Shown here one piece after another: positions 18,315 through 26,462 of a stretch of 64,000 nt of DNA. The DNA is from Streptomyces sp. NBC_00513 (lineage in GTDB: Bacteria > Actinomycetota > Actinomycetes > Streptomycetales > Streptomycetaceae): NCBI RefSeq assembly GCF_041431415.1, contig NZ_CP107845.1, positions 3,348,001-3,412,000 of the forward strand. Direction: 5' to 3'. Made by a program: the position numbers and the translations under genes. Positions within the stretch are counted from its first letter, which is position 1. Each line of letters opens with the position of its first letter. The notes beneath the pieces are model-generated. The model worked only from the letters and a program-made list of their open reading frames with translations, was not told the DNA's origin and made no database searches.

Positions 18315-18937
18315 CTCACTCCTCCATGGCCACCGTGCGCGGCCTTAGCAACAAGAGTAATGCGCTCGCAAAGGAATCACCCTACTGCTGGAGGAGGATC
18401 TTTCCCCCTCTCACAGGAGCCCAAAAAGGGCAAGCGGGACCCCGGCCCGCGCGGGGCGACCAGGACGTAGGAGCATACGGCCGCAAGGCCTCCGATGCCC
18501 TGCGGACCGGCCGTGACGCCCTTCCGGAGCGGCTCGGGCGCCGATCCGTCGCGTCCTCGATCCGCGCGATCCGCGTATCGCCCGATATCCCCGGTCCGAA
18601 ACGCCCGGCTATTCGAGGCCTCTCGAATCGCGGAACATTCCGGCACGCCCGAAAGGGCCCTTTCCCGGACCCCTCCCCACGGCCCGCATTCGCCGACACG
18701 CCCCGGGGCCGAGGTGCCTCGACCGCGGAGGCCCGACCACCGCCGCGGGAGGGGCGGTCGGGCGGGATCCGCGCCATGGACGGACGAACAGGCGGGCGGG
18801 CGCGCGCACGGGTCGGGGCGCGCACGGAAGGCAGGACCGTCAACGGGGCTCGTGGCGGACGGAGTCGGGCACGGGGCAGCCGAACACCCGGGTGGGCGAG
18901 GGCCGGTGGTCGGTCGTGGTCGCGTCTCGACAGGACG
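18315..18937. other. Long non-coding stretch between Bax-inhibitor-1 gene and bldA
   Basis: Open frames here overlap one another on both strands and none has a convincing start or composition. Two clean palindromes are present: ATTCGAG-GCCT-CTCGAAT (18611-18628) and GAAAGGGCCCTTTC (18651-18664). Near 18315-18420 the sequence is AT-richer and probably contains the promoter of the leftward membrane-protein gene. Confidence 0.5.
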
Positions 18938-18971
18938 ACGGCGGGGGCGCCCCCCAGGGCACCCCCGCCGT
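18938..18971 (-). terminator. Likely terminator of bldA
   Basis: ACGGCGGGGG (18938-18947) pairs with CCCCCGCCGT (18962-18971), with an inner GCCC/GGGC extension. It lies 34 bases downstream of the tRNA 3' end on the minus strand. Confidence 0.6.
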
Positions 18972-19004
18972 TCACGTGTTTCCCGTCCGCACAGAGCGTG
19001 GTCG

Positions 19005-19086
19005 TGCCCGAAGCCGGACTTGAACCGGCACGGCCCGAGGGCCAGCGAGGTTTAAGCTCGCCGTGTCTGCATTCCACCATCCGGGC
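19005..19086 (-). tRNA. bldA: tRNA-Leu(UAA), the bldA-type tRNA reading TTA codons
   Basis: The minus strand folds as a class II tRNA of 82 nt without encoded CCA. The acceptor is GCCCGGA/TTCGGGC (one G-U) with discriminator A. The anticodon stem is GCGAG/CTCGC around the loop CTTAAAC, so the anticodon is TAA. There is a long variable arm with GGCC/GGCC, and the T arm is GCCGG-TTCAAGT-CCGGC. In Streptomyces this tRNA is BldA, the only one reading the rare UUA codon. It gates translation of TTA-containing developmental and antibiotic genes. A TAGGCT box 44 bases upstream is a possible -10, but no good -35 is seen. Confidence 0.95.
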
Positions 19087-19624
19087 AGGGCGTGGCGGCC
19101 CCCGTGGAAAAGCCTTCAACGCTGCGTCGAGCCTATCCGGAACGCCCCTGCCCCGACCTGGGCTTCTGCCCGATGTTGTCTGATTTTATTGGCGCTTGAG
19201 GGGCCGTCAGGCCCGATAAGGCGTTGTCGGCACCTTCCCGACGACGATCACCCCCGCGATGGGAATGACGGGATTTCGCCGCCGCACGCCACCCGGTCGC
19301 CACCGGTCCGCCACCCCGGACCGGTCCGCGCCCCCGAACGGCCGGCGGGGCGGTCGGCGGACGGCCGACCCCCGGAGCTCCCCGAGCGGCTCCCCGGGCA
19401 CCCCGGAGGCGTTCCGGAGCGGCGTCCCGGGACCGCCCGGCGCCGCCGGCGCGACCCCGCCGCGCGAGCGCCCCTGTCATACCAGAGGAGGAGAAGCCCG
19501 GGCCGGCGATCAGACTCCAGTGGGCCCATGAACGGGCACCTCGGCTGATCCGGAGCGGGGTGGTGCGCGGCGAGGATGGAAGGGTCCCGCCACACCGCAG
19601 CACCCTTGCTCGACAGGAGTCCCC
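19087..19624. other. Non-coding stretch upstream of bldA and of the ABC exporter
   Basis: No credible gene is seen. The left part must hold the bldA promoter (minus strand) and contains an AT-rich patch at 19175-19195. The right part leads to the GTG start of the ABC ATPase at 19625. I see no repeat or strong palindrome. Confidence 0.45.
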
Positions 19625-20398
19625 GTGACCACCATGAACTACGCCCCGCACACCACCCAGGCCGTGGCCGCCCGCGCCACCCAGCTCTCCAAGGTGTACG
19701 GCCAGGGCGAGACCCAGGTGGTCGCGCTGGACAACGTGTCCGTCGACTTCGGCGCCGGCCAGTTCACCGCGATCATGGGCCCGTCCGGCTCCGGCAAGTC
19801 GACGCTGATGCACTGCGTCGCCGGTCTGGACACCTTCTCGGCCGGTTCCGTGCGCATCGGCGACGTCGAGCTGGGTTCCCTGAAGGACAAGCAGTTGACG
19901 CAGCTGCGCCGGGACAAGATCGGCTTCATCTTCCAGGCGTTCAACCTGCTGCCGACGCTGACCGCCCTGGAGAACATCACGCTCCCCATGGACATCGCGG
20001 GCCGCAAGCCCGACAAGCAGTGGCTGGACTCCGTGATCTCCATGGTCGGTCTCTCCGACCGGCTCGGGCACCGCCCGACCCAGCTCTCCGGCGGCCAGCA
20101 GCAGCGCGTGGCGGTCGCCCGCGCCCTGGCCTCCCGCCCCGAGATCATCTTCGGCGACGAGCCGACCGGAAACCTGGACTCGCGCTCCGGCGCGGAGGTC
20201 CTCGGCTTCCTGCGCAACTCGGTCCGCGAGCTGGGCCAGACCGTCGTCATGGTCACCCACGACCCGGTCGCCGCCTCCTACGCGGACCGCGTCATCTTCC
20301 TCGCCGACGGCCGGATCGTCGACGAGATGGTCAACCCGTCCGCCGACGGGGTCCTCGACCGCATGAAGGCCTTCGACGCCAAGGGCCGCACCAGCTGA
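19625..20398 (+). CDS. ABC exporter ATP-binding subunit (MacB/LolD type)
   Basis: The 257-residue ATPase has Walker A GPSGSGKST, Q-loop FQAFNLLPTL, the signature LSGGQQQRVAVARAL, Walker B IIFGDEPTGNLDS and the switch His in VMVTHDP. The sequence type is that of MacB/LolD/FtsE-like subunits that drive mechanotransmission permeases rather than solute pores. GTG start after AGGAG. The permease follows 54 bases downstream. A very similar pair lies at 51021-54382. Confidence 0.95.
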   Translation: MTTMNYAPHTTQAVAARATQLSKVYGQGETQVVALDNVSVDFGAGQFTAIMGPSGSGKSTLMHCVAGLDTFSAGSVRIGDVELGSLKDKQLTQLRRDKIGFIFQAFNLLPTLTALENITLPMDIAGRKPDKQWLDSVISMVGLSDRLGHRPTQLSGGQQQRVAVARALASRPEIIFGDEPTGNLDSRSGAEVLGFLRNSVRELGQTVVMVTHDPVAASYADRVIFLADGRIVDEMVNPSADGVLDRMKAFDAKGRTS

Positions 20399-20452
20399 GG
20401 GACCGCCCCTCCGCACGTCCTCCGCCGGCCCCCGACACCTGGATCCTCCACC

Positions 20453-23005
20453 ATGTTCCGTACCGCCCTGCGCAACGTGCTCGCGCACAAGGCCAGACTG
20501 CTGATGACGGTGCTCGCCGTCACCCTCGGCGTCGCCTTCGTCTCCGGCACGCTCGTGTTCACCGACACCCTCGGCAAAGCCCTCTCGGGCCAGTCCGCCA
20601 AGAGCTTCGACAAAGTCGCCGTCTCCGTGACCTCGTGGGGCGCGGGCCGCAACGAGGACGGGGTCCGCGAGGGCGATCCCGGCATCAGCCGGCAGACCGT
20701 CGACAAGGTCAAGGCCGTCAAGGGCGTCGACACCGTCTCCGCCCGGGTCTCCGGCTTCGCCGGCGTCGGCGACGAGAACGGCAGGCTCATCGGCGACGGT
20801 TGGGCCAACCGGGGCTCCAACTTCGCCCCGGCGAAGGGCGGCCAGGACCCGTCCTACACGTTCGTCGAAGGCTCCGGTCCGACCGCCGCGAACCAGGTCG
20901 CCCTCGACAAGGAGACGGCGACCAAGGGCAAGTACAAGGTCGGGGACAAGGTCCGCGTCGCCACCAACGGCCCGGTGAAGGAGTACGTCCTCGGCGGCGT
21001 CTTCACCACCGAGGACGGCCAGGTCAACGCCGGCGGCAGCCTCGTCCTCTTCGAGACCGCCACCGCCCAGCAGCTGTACCTGAAGCCGGGCTTCTTCGAC
21101 GAGCTGTCCGTCAGTGCCGCGGCGGGCGCCTCCTCCGACCAGCTGCTGGCCGACATCAAGCCGCTGCTCGACGAGAAGAACACCCGGGCCCAGACCGGCG
21201 CCGAACTCGCCAAGGAGCAGGCCAAGGACATCAAGGCCCAGATGAGCGGCATGAGCACGATGCTGCTCGTGTTCGCCGGCATCTCGCTCTTCGTCGGCAT
21301 CTTCCTGATCTACAACACGTTCACCATGCTGGTCGCCCAGCGCACCAAGGAACTGGCCCTGCTGCGCGCCGTCGGCGCCAAGCGCGGCCAGGTCGTGCGC
21401 TCGGTCCTGACCGAGGCCCTGGTCGTGGGTCTGATCTCCTCCGCGATCGGCCTGGTCACGGGTGTCGGCCTGGCGATCGGCATGCGGTCCCTGATGGACT
21501 CCATCGGCGCCAAGATCCCGGCCGGTGACCTGGTCATCGCCCCGGCGACGATCATCGCGGCGCTCGTCATCGGCGTGTTCGTCACCACGGTGGCGGCCGT
21601 GTTCCCCGCGTGGCGCACCGGCCGGATCCCCCCGGTCGCCGCGATGGGCAGCGCCCACCTGCCGGCCGACGCCAAGTCCCTGCTCCTGCGCAACATCAGC
21701 GGCAGCGTCCTGAGCCTCATCGGCTTCGCGATGACCCTCGGTGGTGTGTCCGTGAGCGGCGAGAACGGCCGGTACCTCATCGGCGGCGGCGCCTTCTTCA
21801 TCCTCATCGGCCTGATCGTGCTGCTCCCGCTGCTGTCCCGGCCGCTGATCGCCGCCGTGCGACCGCTGCTGGAGAAGGTCTTCGGCGTACCGGGCAAGCT
21901 GGCCGCGCAGAACGCCGTGCGCAACCCGCGCCGCACCGCCGTCACCGCCGCCTCCCTCGCCATCGGCCTCACCCTGGTCACCACCCTGTCCGTGCTCGGC
22001 ATCACCATGGGCAAGGCCGTGGACCGGATGAGCACCGACAAGCTGAAGGCCGACTACAAGGTCTCCATGGCCATGGGTGGCGGCAGCCTGGACGCGTCCG
22101 TCGCCGAGGCCCTGGCCAAGGCGCCGGGCATCAAGGCGGTCTCCCCGCAGCGGGCCGACATGCTGAAGATCGGTGAGGACTTCAAGGCGGCCTCCGGCGT
22201 CAACCCGAAGGCCATCGGCGACCTGCTCAACATCGACGTGGTCACCGGCTCGCTGGACAGCCTCGCCAAGGGCGAGGTGGCGGTGGCCGAGAAGACGGCG
22301 AAGGAGAAGGGGCTGACGGTCGGCTCCACCCTCCAGGTCATGTACGACGACGGCAAGAAGGGTTCGCTGAAGGTCGGCGCGGTCTACAAGGACCTTGAGG
22401 GCCTGCTCTCCCCGTACGTCCTCGACGAGAAGATCCTCAGCCCGCACACCGAGACCCCGTACATCCCCGAGGTGTACGTCAACGCCACCGCCGGTGACTC
22501 GAAGGCCGGCGAGAAGGCCGTCCTCGACGCCCTCGGCAACAACCCGGCCATCTCCATCGCCACCCAGCAGGACATGCGCAACGAGATGGGCGGCATGATC
22601 AACACCGCTCTGAACGTCATGTACGGCCTGCTCGGCATGGCGCTGATCGTCTCGGTGCTCGGCGTGGTCAACACCCTGGCCATGTCCGTCTTCGAGCGGA
22701 CGCAGGAGATCGGCATGCTGCGGGCGATCGGCCTGGACCGCAGCCGCGTCAAGAACATGATCCGCCTGGAGGCCGTGGTCATCTCGCTCTTCGGCGCGGT
22801 CCTCGGTGTCGCCATCGGCATCTTCCTCGCCTGGGCGGTCGGCTCCACCCTCACCGAGACGGTGCCCGACTACGCGCTGGTCCTGCCGTGGGACCGGATC
22901 GGCATCTTCCTCCTGCTCGCCGGCGTGGTGGGCGTGCTGGCGGCCATGTGGCCGGCCCGCAGCGCCGCCCGGTTGAACATGCTGACCGCCATCAAGACCG
23001 AGTAG
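20453..23005 (+). CDS. ABC exporter permease, duplicated FtsX/MacB-like domain
   Basis: This 850-residue membrane protein has an N-terminal TM (LLMTVLAVTLGVAFVSGTLVFTD), a large extracytoplasmic domain, and a three-helix FtsX core (about 270-400). A second half follows with TM, another extracytoplasmic domain and a final FtsX core (NTALNVMYGLLGMALIVSVLGVVNTLAMSVFERTQEIGMLRAIG). The ELALLRAVGAKRGQV and EIGMLRAIGLDRSRV coupling-helix motifs face the ATPase. Such permeases export or extract lipids, lipoproteins or antimicrobial peptides. The substrate is unknown. It forms an operon with the ATPase. Confidence 0.93.
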   Translation: MFRTALRNVLAHKARLLMTVLAVTLGVAFVSGTLVFTDTLGKALSGQSAKSFDKVAVSVTSWGAGRNEDGVREGDPGISRQTVDKVKAVKGVDTVSARVSGFAGVGDENGRLIGDGWANRGSNFAPAKGGQDPSYTFVEGSGPTAANQVALDKETATKGKYKVGDKVRVATNGPVKEYVLGGVFTTEDGQVNAGGSLVLFETATAQQLYLKPGFFDELSVSAAAGASSDQLLADIKPLLDEKNTRAQTGAELAKEQAKDIKAQMSGMSTMLLVFAGISLFVGIFLIYNTFTMLVAQRTKELALLRAVGAKRGQVVRSVLTEALVVGLISSAIGLVTGVGLAIGMRSLMDSIGAKIPAGDLVIAPATIIAALVIGVFVTTVAAVFPAWRTGRIPPVAAMGSAHLPADAKSLLLRNISGSVLSLIGFAMTLGGVSVSGENGRYLIGGGAFFILIGLIVLLPLLSRPLIAAVRPLLEKVFGVPGKLAAQNAVRNPRRTAVTAASLAIGLTLVTTLSVLGITMGKAVDRMSTDKLKADYKVSMAMGGGSLDASVAEALAKAPGIKAVSPQRADMLKIGEDFKAASGVNPKAIGDLLNIDVVTGSLDSLAKGEVAVAEKTAKEKGLTVGSTLQVMYDDGKKGSLKVGAVYKDLEGLLSPYVLDEKILSPHTETPYIPEVYVNATAGDSKAGEKAVLDALGNNPAISIATQQDMRNEMGGMINTALNVMYGLLGMALIVSVLGVVNTLAMSVFERTQEIGMLRAIGLDRSRVKNMIRLEAVVISLFGAVLGVAIGIFLAWAVGSTLTETVPDYALVLPWDRIGIFLLLAGVVGVLAAMWPARSAARLNMLTAIKTE

Positions 23006-23046
23006 CCCGACCGGGACCGGGTTCGAGGCCTTGGCGGGCCACAGGG

Positions 23047-23085
23047 CGAAGGGCCCCGCGACGTTCACCGTCGCGGGGCCCTTCG
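23047..23085. terminator. Terminator with perfect 17-bp stem
   Basis: CGAAGGGCCCCGCGACG (23047-23063) and CGTCGCGGGGCCCTTCG (23069-23085) pair perfectly around a 5-base loop. It lies between the convergent permease gene and the cyclopropane-synthase-like gene and can serve both. Confidence 0.85.
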
Positions 23086-23099
23086 TCGTCGTCCGCCGC

Positions 23100-24488
23100 T
23101 CACGGGGCCCGCGGCGCGCCCCACTCCCGGGCGCGCAGCGGCAGTCCCGATTCGGCCCTCGGGCCGGGCCGGACGGCGAGCACCTGGTTGACCCCGAGCC
23201 GGTTGTGTTCGAAGCCGAGCGCGGAGGCCGCCATGTACAGCCGCCACACCCGGGCCCGGCCGGGCGAGGTCAGGCGCACGGCCGCGTCCCAGTGGCGCTC
23301 CAGGCGGGCGACCCAGGCCCGCAGGGTGAGTGCGTAGTGCTCGCGCAGCGCCTCGACGTCGCGCACCTCGAAGCCGGCGCGTTCCAGTTCGCCCACGGTG
23401 CCGCCGACCGGGGAGAGCTCCCCGTCGGGGAACACGTACGCGTCGATGAACTCGTCGATCCGGTAGGCCTCTTCGTCGGGCTCCGGCGGGCGGGCGATCT
23501 GGTGGTTCAGGAGCCGCCCGCCGGGGCGCAGCAGCGCGTGCAGGGTGCGGGCGTACTCGCGGTAGCGTTCGGCGCCGACGTGCTCGGCCATCCCGATCGA
23601 GGAAATGGCGTCGTAGGGACCGTCCTTGACGTCCCGGTAGTCCTGGATGCGGATCTCGATCCGGTCGGCGAGGCCCTCCTCCGCGACCCGCTTGCGGGCG
23701 TACGCGGCCTGCTCGCGCGAGAGGGTGATGCCGGTGACCTGGACGTCGTACTCGCGGGCCGCGTGCAGGGCCATGGAGCCCCAGCCGCAGCCGACGTCGA
23801 GCAGCCGCTGTCCGGGCTCCAGGGCGAGCTTGCGGCAGACCAGGTCGAGCTTGTCCCGCTGGGCCTCCTCCAGGGTGCCGCCGGGTCTCCAGTAGGCGCA
23901 GGAGTACACCATCGACGGGCCGAGCACCCGCTCGTAGAACTCGTTGCCGACGTCGTAGTGGTGGCTGATGGCCGCGCGGTCGCGGCCCTTGGTGTGGCGG
24001 GCCCCGGAACGTCGGACGGCCTCCTCGGGCGGCGGGGCGGGCGCGGGCCACGGCCGGGCCAGGGCGATGAGTTCACGGAGGGCGGCGCGGGCCTCGGGGT
24101 CGCGCAGCAGGGCGGTCGAGCCGGAGGCGGCGGCGGCCCGGGCGGGCAGGTGGGGGCGCAGGGCGGCGAGCTTGCCGAGGCCGACGAGCGGCTCCACCGC
24201 GGGGCGGGCGGGCGCGGGGTCCGCCTCCCAGAGGAGACCGGCGACGCGGTCCAGCAGCTCGAAGAGGTCTCCGTCGACGGTGAGGTCGCCGGCGACCCAC
24301 GCGCGGGCCAGTCCGAGTTCCCCGGGCTTCCACAGCACACGGCGCAGGGCACGCCGGTTGGCCAGTACCAGAATGGGCCCGGACGGCGGACCGGCCTCGC
24401 TCCCGTCCCAGGCTCGTACGCGGACGGGCAGGGGCGTGCCCAGCAGGGTCTCGGCAAGAGCGGCCAGCCGCGGCGCGGCGTCGGTCAT
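23100..24488 (-). CDS. Cyclopropane-fatty-acyl-phospholipid synthase family methyltransferase
   Basis: The 462-residue SAM-dependent enzyme adds a methylene group to unsaturated acyl chains of membrane phospholipids. The N-terminal lipid-binding domain (about 1-130, with LWKPGELGLARAWVAGDL) precedes the methyltransferase domain. Visible parts are ISHHYDVGNEFYERVLGPSMVYSCAYW, the SAM loop LLDVGCGWGSMALHAA, and SSIGMAEHVG with the bicarbonate-region Glu/His. The ATG at 24488 is preferred over the GTG at 24497 because GGAGG then has 8-base spacing. From memory the S. coelicolor counterpart also lies next to ndh. Confidence 0.92.
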   Translation of the reverse strand: MTDAAPRLAALAETLLGTPLPVRVRAWDGSEAGPPSGPILVLANRRALRRVLWKPGELGLARAWVAGDLTVDGDLFELLDRVAGLLWEADPAPARPAVEPLVGLGKLAALRPHLPARAAAASGSTALLRDPEARAALRELIALARPWPAPAPPPEEAVRRSGARHTKGRDRAAISHHYDVGNEFYERVLGPSMVYSCAYWRPGGTLEEAQRDKLDLVCRKLALEPGQRLLDVGCGWGSMALHAAREYDVQVTGITLSREQAAYARKRVAEEGLADRIEIRIQDYRDVKDGPYDAISSIGMAEHVGAERYREYARTLHALLRPGGRLLNHQIARPPEPDEEAYRIDEFIDAYVFPDGELSPVGGTVGELERAGFEVRDVEALREHYALTLRAWVARLERHWDAAVRLTSPGRARVWRLYMAASALGFEHNRLGVNQVLAVRPGPRAESGLPLRAREWGAPRAP

Positions 24489-24558
24489 GGTGGGCACCTC
24501 CAGAAGTTTCGACCGAACGACCTACCCATTTCCGGCGCCGGACAATCCGGGGGGAACG

Positions 24559-24602
24559 CCGAAGGGGCCGCCCGCACCACGGATGGCGGGCAGCCCCTTC
24601 GG
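24559..24602 (-). terminator. Likely ndh terminator
   Basis: CCGAAGGGG (24559-24567) pairs with CCCCTTCGG (24594-24602), with an additional inner stem CGCCCGC/GCGGGC. It lies downstream of the ndh stop on the minus strand. Confidence 0.65.
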
Positions 24603-24645
24603 GGACGTGCTGGTCGTGCTCAGGATCCTGCCGGAGCGCGCCGGG

Positions 24646-26031
24646 TCAGGAGGCCTTGGCCTTGGCGGCCGGTGCGGCGGTGGCCGCCGGGGCCGGCGCC
24701 GGCTTGGCGGCCTCGTAGAACTCCTCGCGCGGGGTCTCCAGGGCTCCGAGGGAGACGACCTCGCGCTTGAGGAACATCGCGAGGGTCCAGTCGGCGAAGA
24801 CGCGGATCTTGCGGTTCCAGGTCGGCATGGCCATGCCGTGGTAGCCACGGTGCATGTACCAGGCGAGCCGGCCCTTGAGCTTGATCTTCATCTTGCCCAT
24901 GACGATCATCGCGACGCCCTTGTGGAGGCCGAGGCCCGCCACCGCACCCTTGTTGGAGTGCGAGTACTCGCCCTGCGGGAAGCCCCGCATGCCCGAGATG
25001 ACGTTGTCGCCGAGGACCTTGGCCTGGCGCAGCGCGTGCTGGGCGTTCGGCGGGCACCAGGCGTTCTCGACGCCGGCCTTGCGGGCGGCCATGTCGGGAA
25101 CCTGGGCGTTGTCGCCGGCGGTCCAGATGTAGTCCGTGCCCTTGACCTGGAGGGTCGGCTCGGCGTCCACGTGACCGCGCGGGCCCAGCGGCAGGCCGAA
25201 GCGGGCGAGCGCCGGGTTGGGCTTCACGCCGGCGGTCCACACGATGGTGTTGGAGTCGACCTCGAGGCCGTTCTTCAGCACCACGTGGCCGTCCACGCAG
25301 GAGTCCATGGAGGTGTTCAGGTAGATCTCGATGCCGCGGGACTCGAGGTGCTCCTTGCCCCAGGTGCCGAGCTTCGGCCCGACCTCGGGGAGGATCTTGT
25401 CGGCCGCGTCCACCAGCACGAAGCGCATGTCCTCGCGCTTGATGGTGGTGTAGTACTTCACGGCGTCGCGGGCCATGTCCTCGACCTCGCCGATGGTCTC
25501 CGCACCGGCGAAGCCGCCGCCGACGAAGACGAAGGTGAGGGCCTTGCGGCGGACGTTCTCGTCCGTCGTGGACTCGGCCTTGTCGAGCTGCTCCAGCACG
25601 TGGTTGCGCAGACCGATGCCCTCCTCGACGCCCTTCATGCCGATGCCCTGTTCGGCCAGGCCGGGGATCGGGAAGGTGCGGGAGACGGCGCCGAGCGCGA
25701 TCACCAGGTAGTCGAAGGGCAGCTCGTACGCCTCGCCGACCAGCGGCGTGACGACGGCGACCTTGCGGTCCTGGTCGATGGTCGTGACCCGGCCGGTGAG
25801 AACCTCTGCCTTGGGCAGCACGCGTCGCAGCGGGACGACGACGTGCCGAGGCGAGATGCTGCCTGCGGCCACTTCAGGGAGGAAAGGCTGGTAGGTCATG
25901 TACGAGCGCGGGTCGACGACCGTGACGGTCGCCTCGCCGTAGCGCATCTTCTTCATGATGCGCTTGGCTGCGTACAGGCCTACGTACCCACCTCCTACAA
26001 CGAGGATCCTGGGACGCTCCGTGGTGCTCAT
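24646..26031 (-). CDS. ndh: Type II NADH dehydrogenase (NDH-2)
   Basis: The 461-residue membrane-associated flavoprotein transfers electrons from NADH to menaquinone without proton pumping. The FAD-binding motif is ILVVGGGYVGLYAAKRI (residues about 9-25). The NADH-binding motif is FVFVGGGFAGAETIGEVEDM (about 170-190). TAGDNAQVPD marks the second FAD contact. The Ala/Lys-rich C-terminal tail is probably disordered. The ATG at 26031 gives family length; the open frame seven codons longer has no support. A Rex-type operator about 320 bases upstream fits the known redox control of ndh in Streptomyces. Confidence 0.93.
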   Translation of the reverse strand: MSTTERPRILVVGGGYVGLYAAKRIMKKMRYGEATVTVVDPRSYMTYQPFLPEVAAGSISPRHVVVPLRRVLPKAEVLTGRVTTIDQDRKVAVVTPLVGEAYELPFDYLVIALGAVSRTFPIPGLAEQGIGMKGVEEGIGLRNHVLEQLDKAESTTDENVRRKALTFVFVGGGFAGAETIGEVEDMARDAVKYYTTIKREDMRFVLVDAADKILPEVGPKLGTWGKEHLESRGIEIYLNTSMDSCVDGHVVLKNGLEVDSNTIVWTAGVKPNPALARFGLPLGPRGHVDAEPTLQVKGTDYIWTAGDNAQVPDMAARKAGVENAWCPPNAQHALRQAKVLGDNVISGMRGFPQGEYSHSNKGAVAGLGLHKGVAMIVMGKMKIKLKGRLAWYMHRGYHGMAMPTWNRKIRVFADWTLAMFLKREVVSLGALETPREEFYEAAKPAPAPAATAAPAAKAKAS

Positions 26032-26462
26032 GGAACGAGTATCCAGCACCCCCAGGGGTGACGCTCGTGAGCCCCTTCACAAGGGGCTGTCCACCCTCTG
26101 CTACACTGCGCCGCCCACGTGACCCAGGTCATGGCGGGAAACGGGAACCACGGTGTAACGGGAGACGTTGTACACCAGTCCTGAACTGGCCTGAAGGCCT
26201 TCAACCGGAGTAGACCACCGGGTTCGTGGATACCTACCGACGCCCCTCGCCGGCGGCCGCGATTCGCACGAACGCTCGCATGAAACTGCCCTGTGGACCC
26301 CCTGAGGGGCCCGAACGCCCCCCACCTTGACCCAACAGGCCTTTTTTCCTTGTGAAGAACTTCACGAACCTGATCGGGGCGAAGGGACTTTCGGCCCCCC
26401 AAGCTGCCTTTCGAAGGGTCTCGGCCGGATGGAGCAGCCCGTTGGACGGGTCGGGGGGAGCT
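26032..26462. other. Long leader/promoter region of ndh
   Basis: No gene is seen. The hairpin AGCCCCTT-CAC-AAGGGGCT (26070-26088) lies 39 bases before the ndh ATG and could act in the mRNA leader. The Rex-type site is at 26350-26367. The 400-base length suggests more than one promoter, but I cannot fix the boxes. Confidence 0.5.
26350..26367. promoter_or_regulatory. Rex redox-repressor operator (ROP)
   Basis: TTGTGAA-GAAC-TTCACGA matches the Rex consensus (TGTGAA, four variable bases, TTCACA) at all but one symmetric position. Rex senses the NADH/NAD ratio and in Streptomyces is known to repress respiratory genes including ndh. The site lies upstream of ndh and downstream of the kinase gene, so ndh is the only sensible target. 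Confidence 0.75.

Noticed and set aside
18326..19183. Possible genes in the stretch containing bldA
   Set aside because: Frames on both strands run through the tRNA and its terminator; none is credible.
19133..23068. Minus-strand frame of over 1300 codons opposite the ABC exporter
   Set aside because: Shadow of the ATPase and permease; composition is Gly/Asp/His/Arg-rich without any domain.
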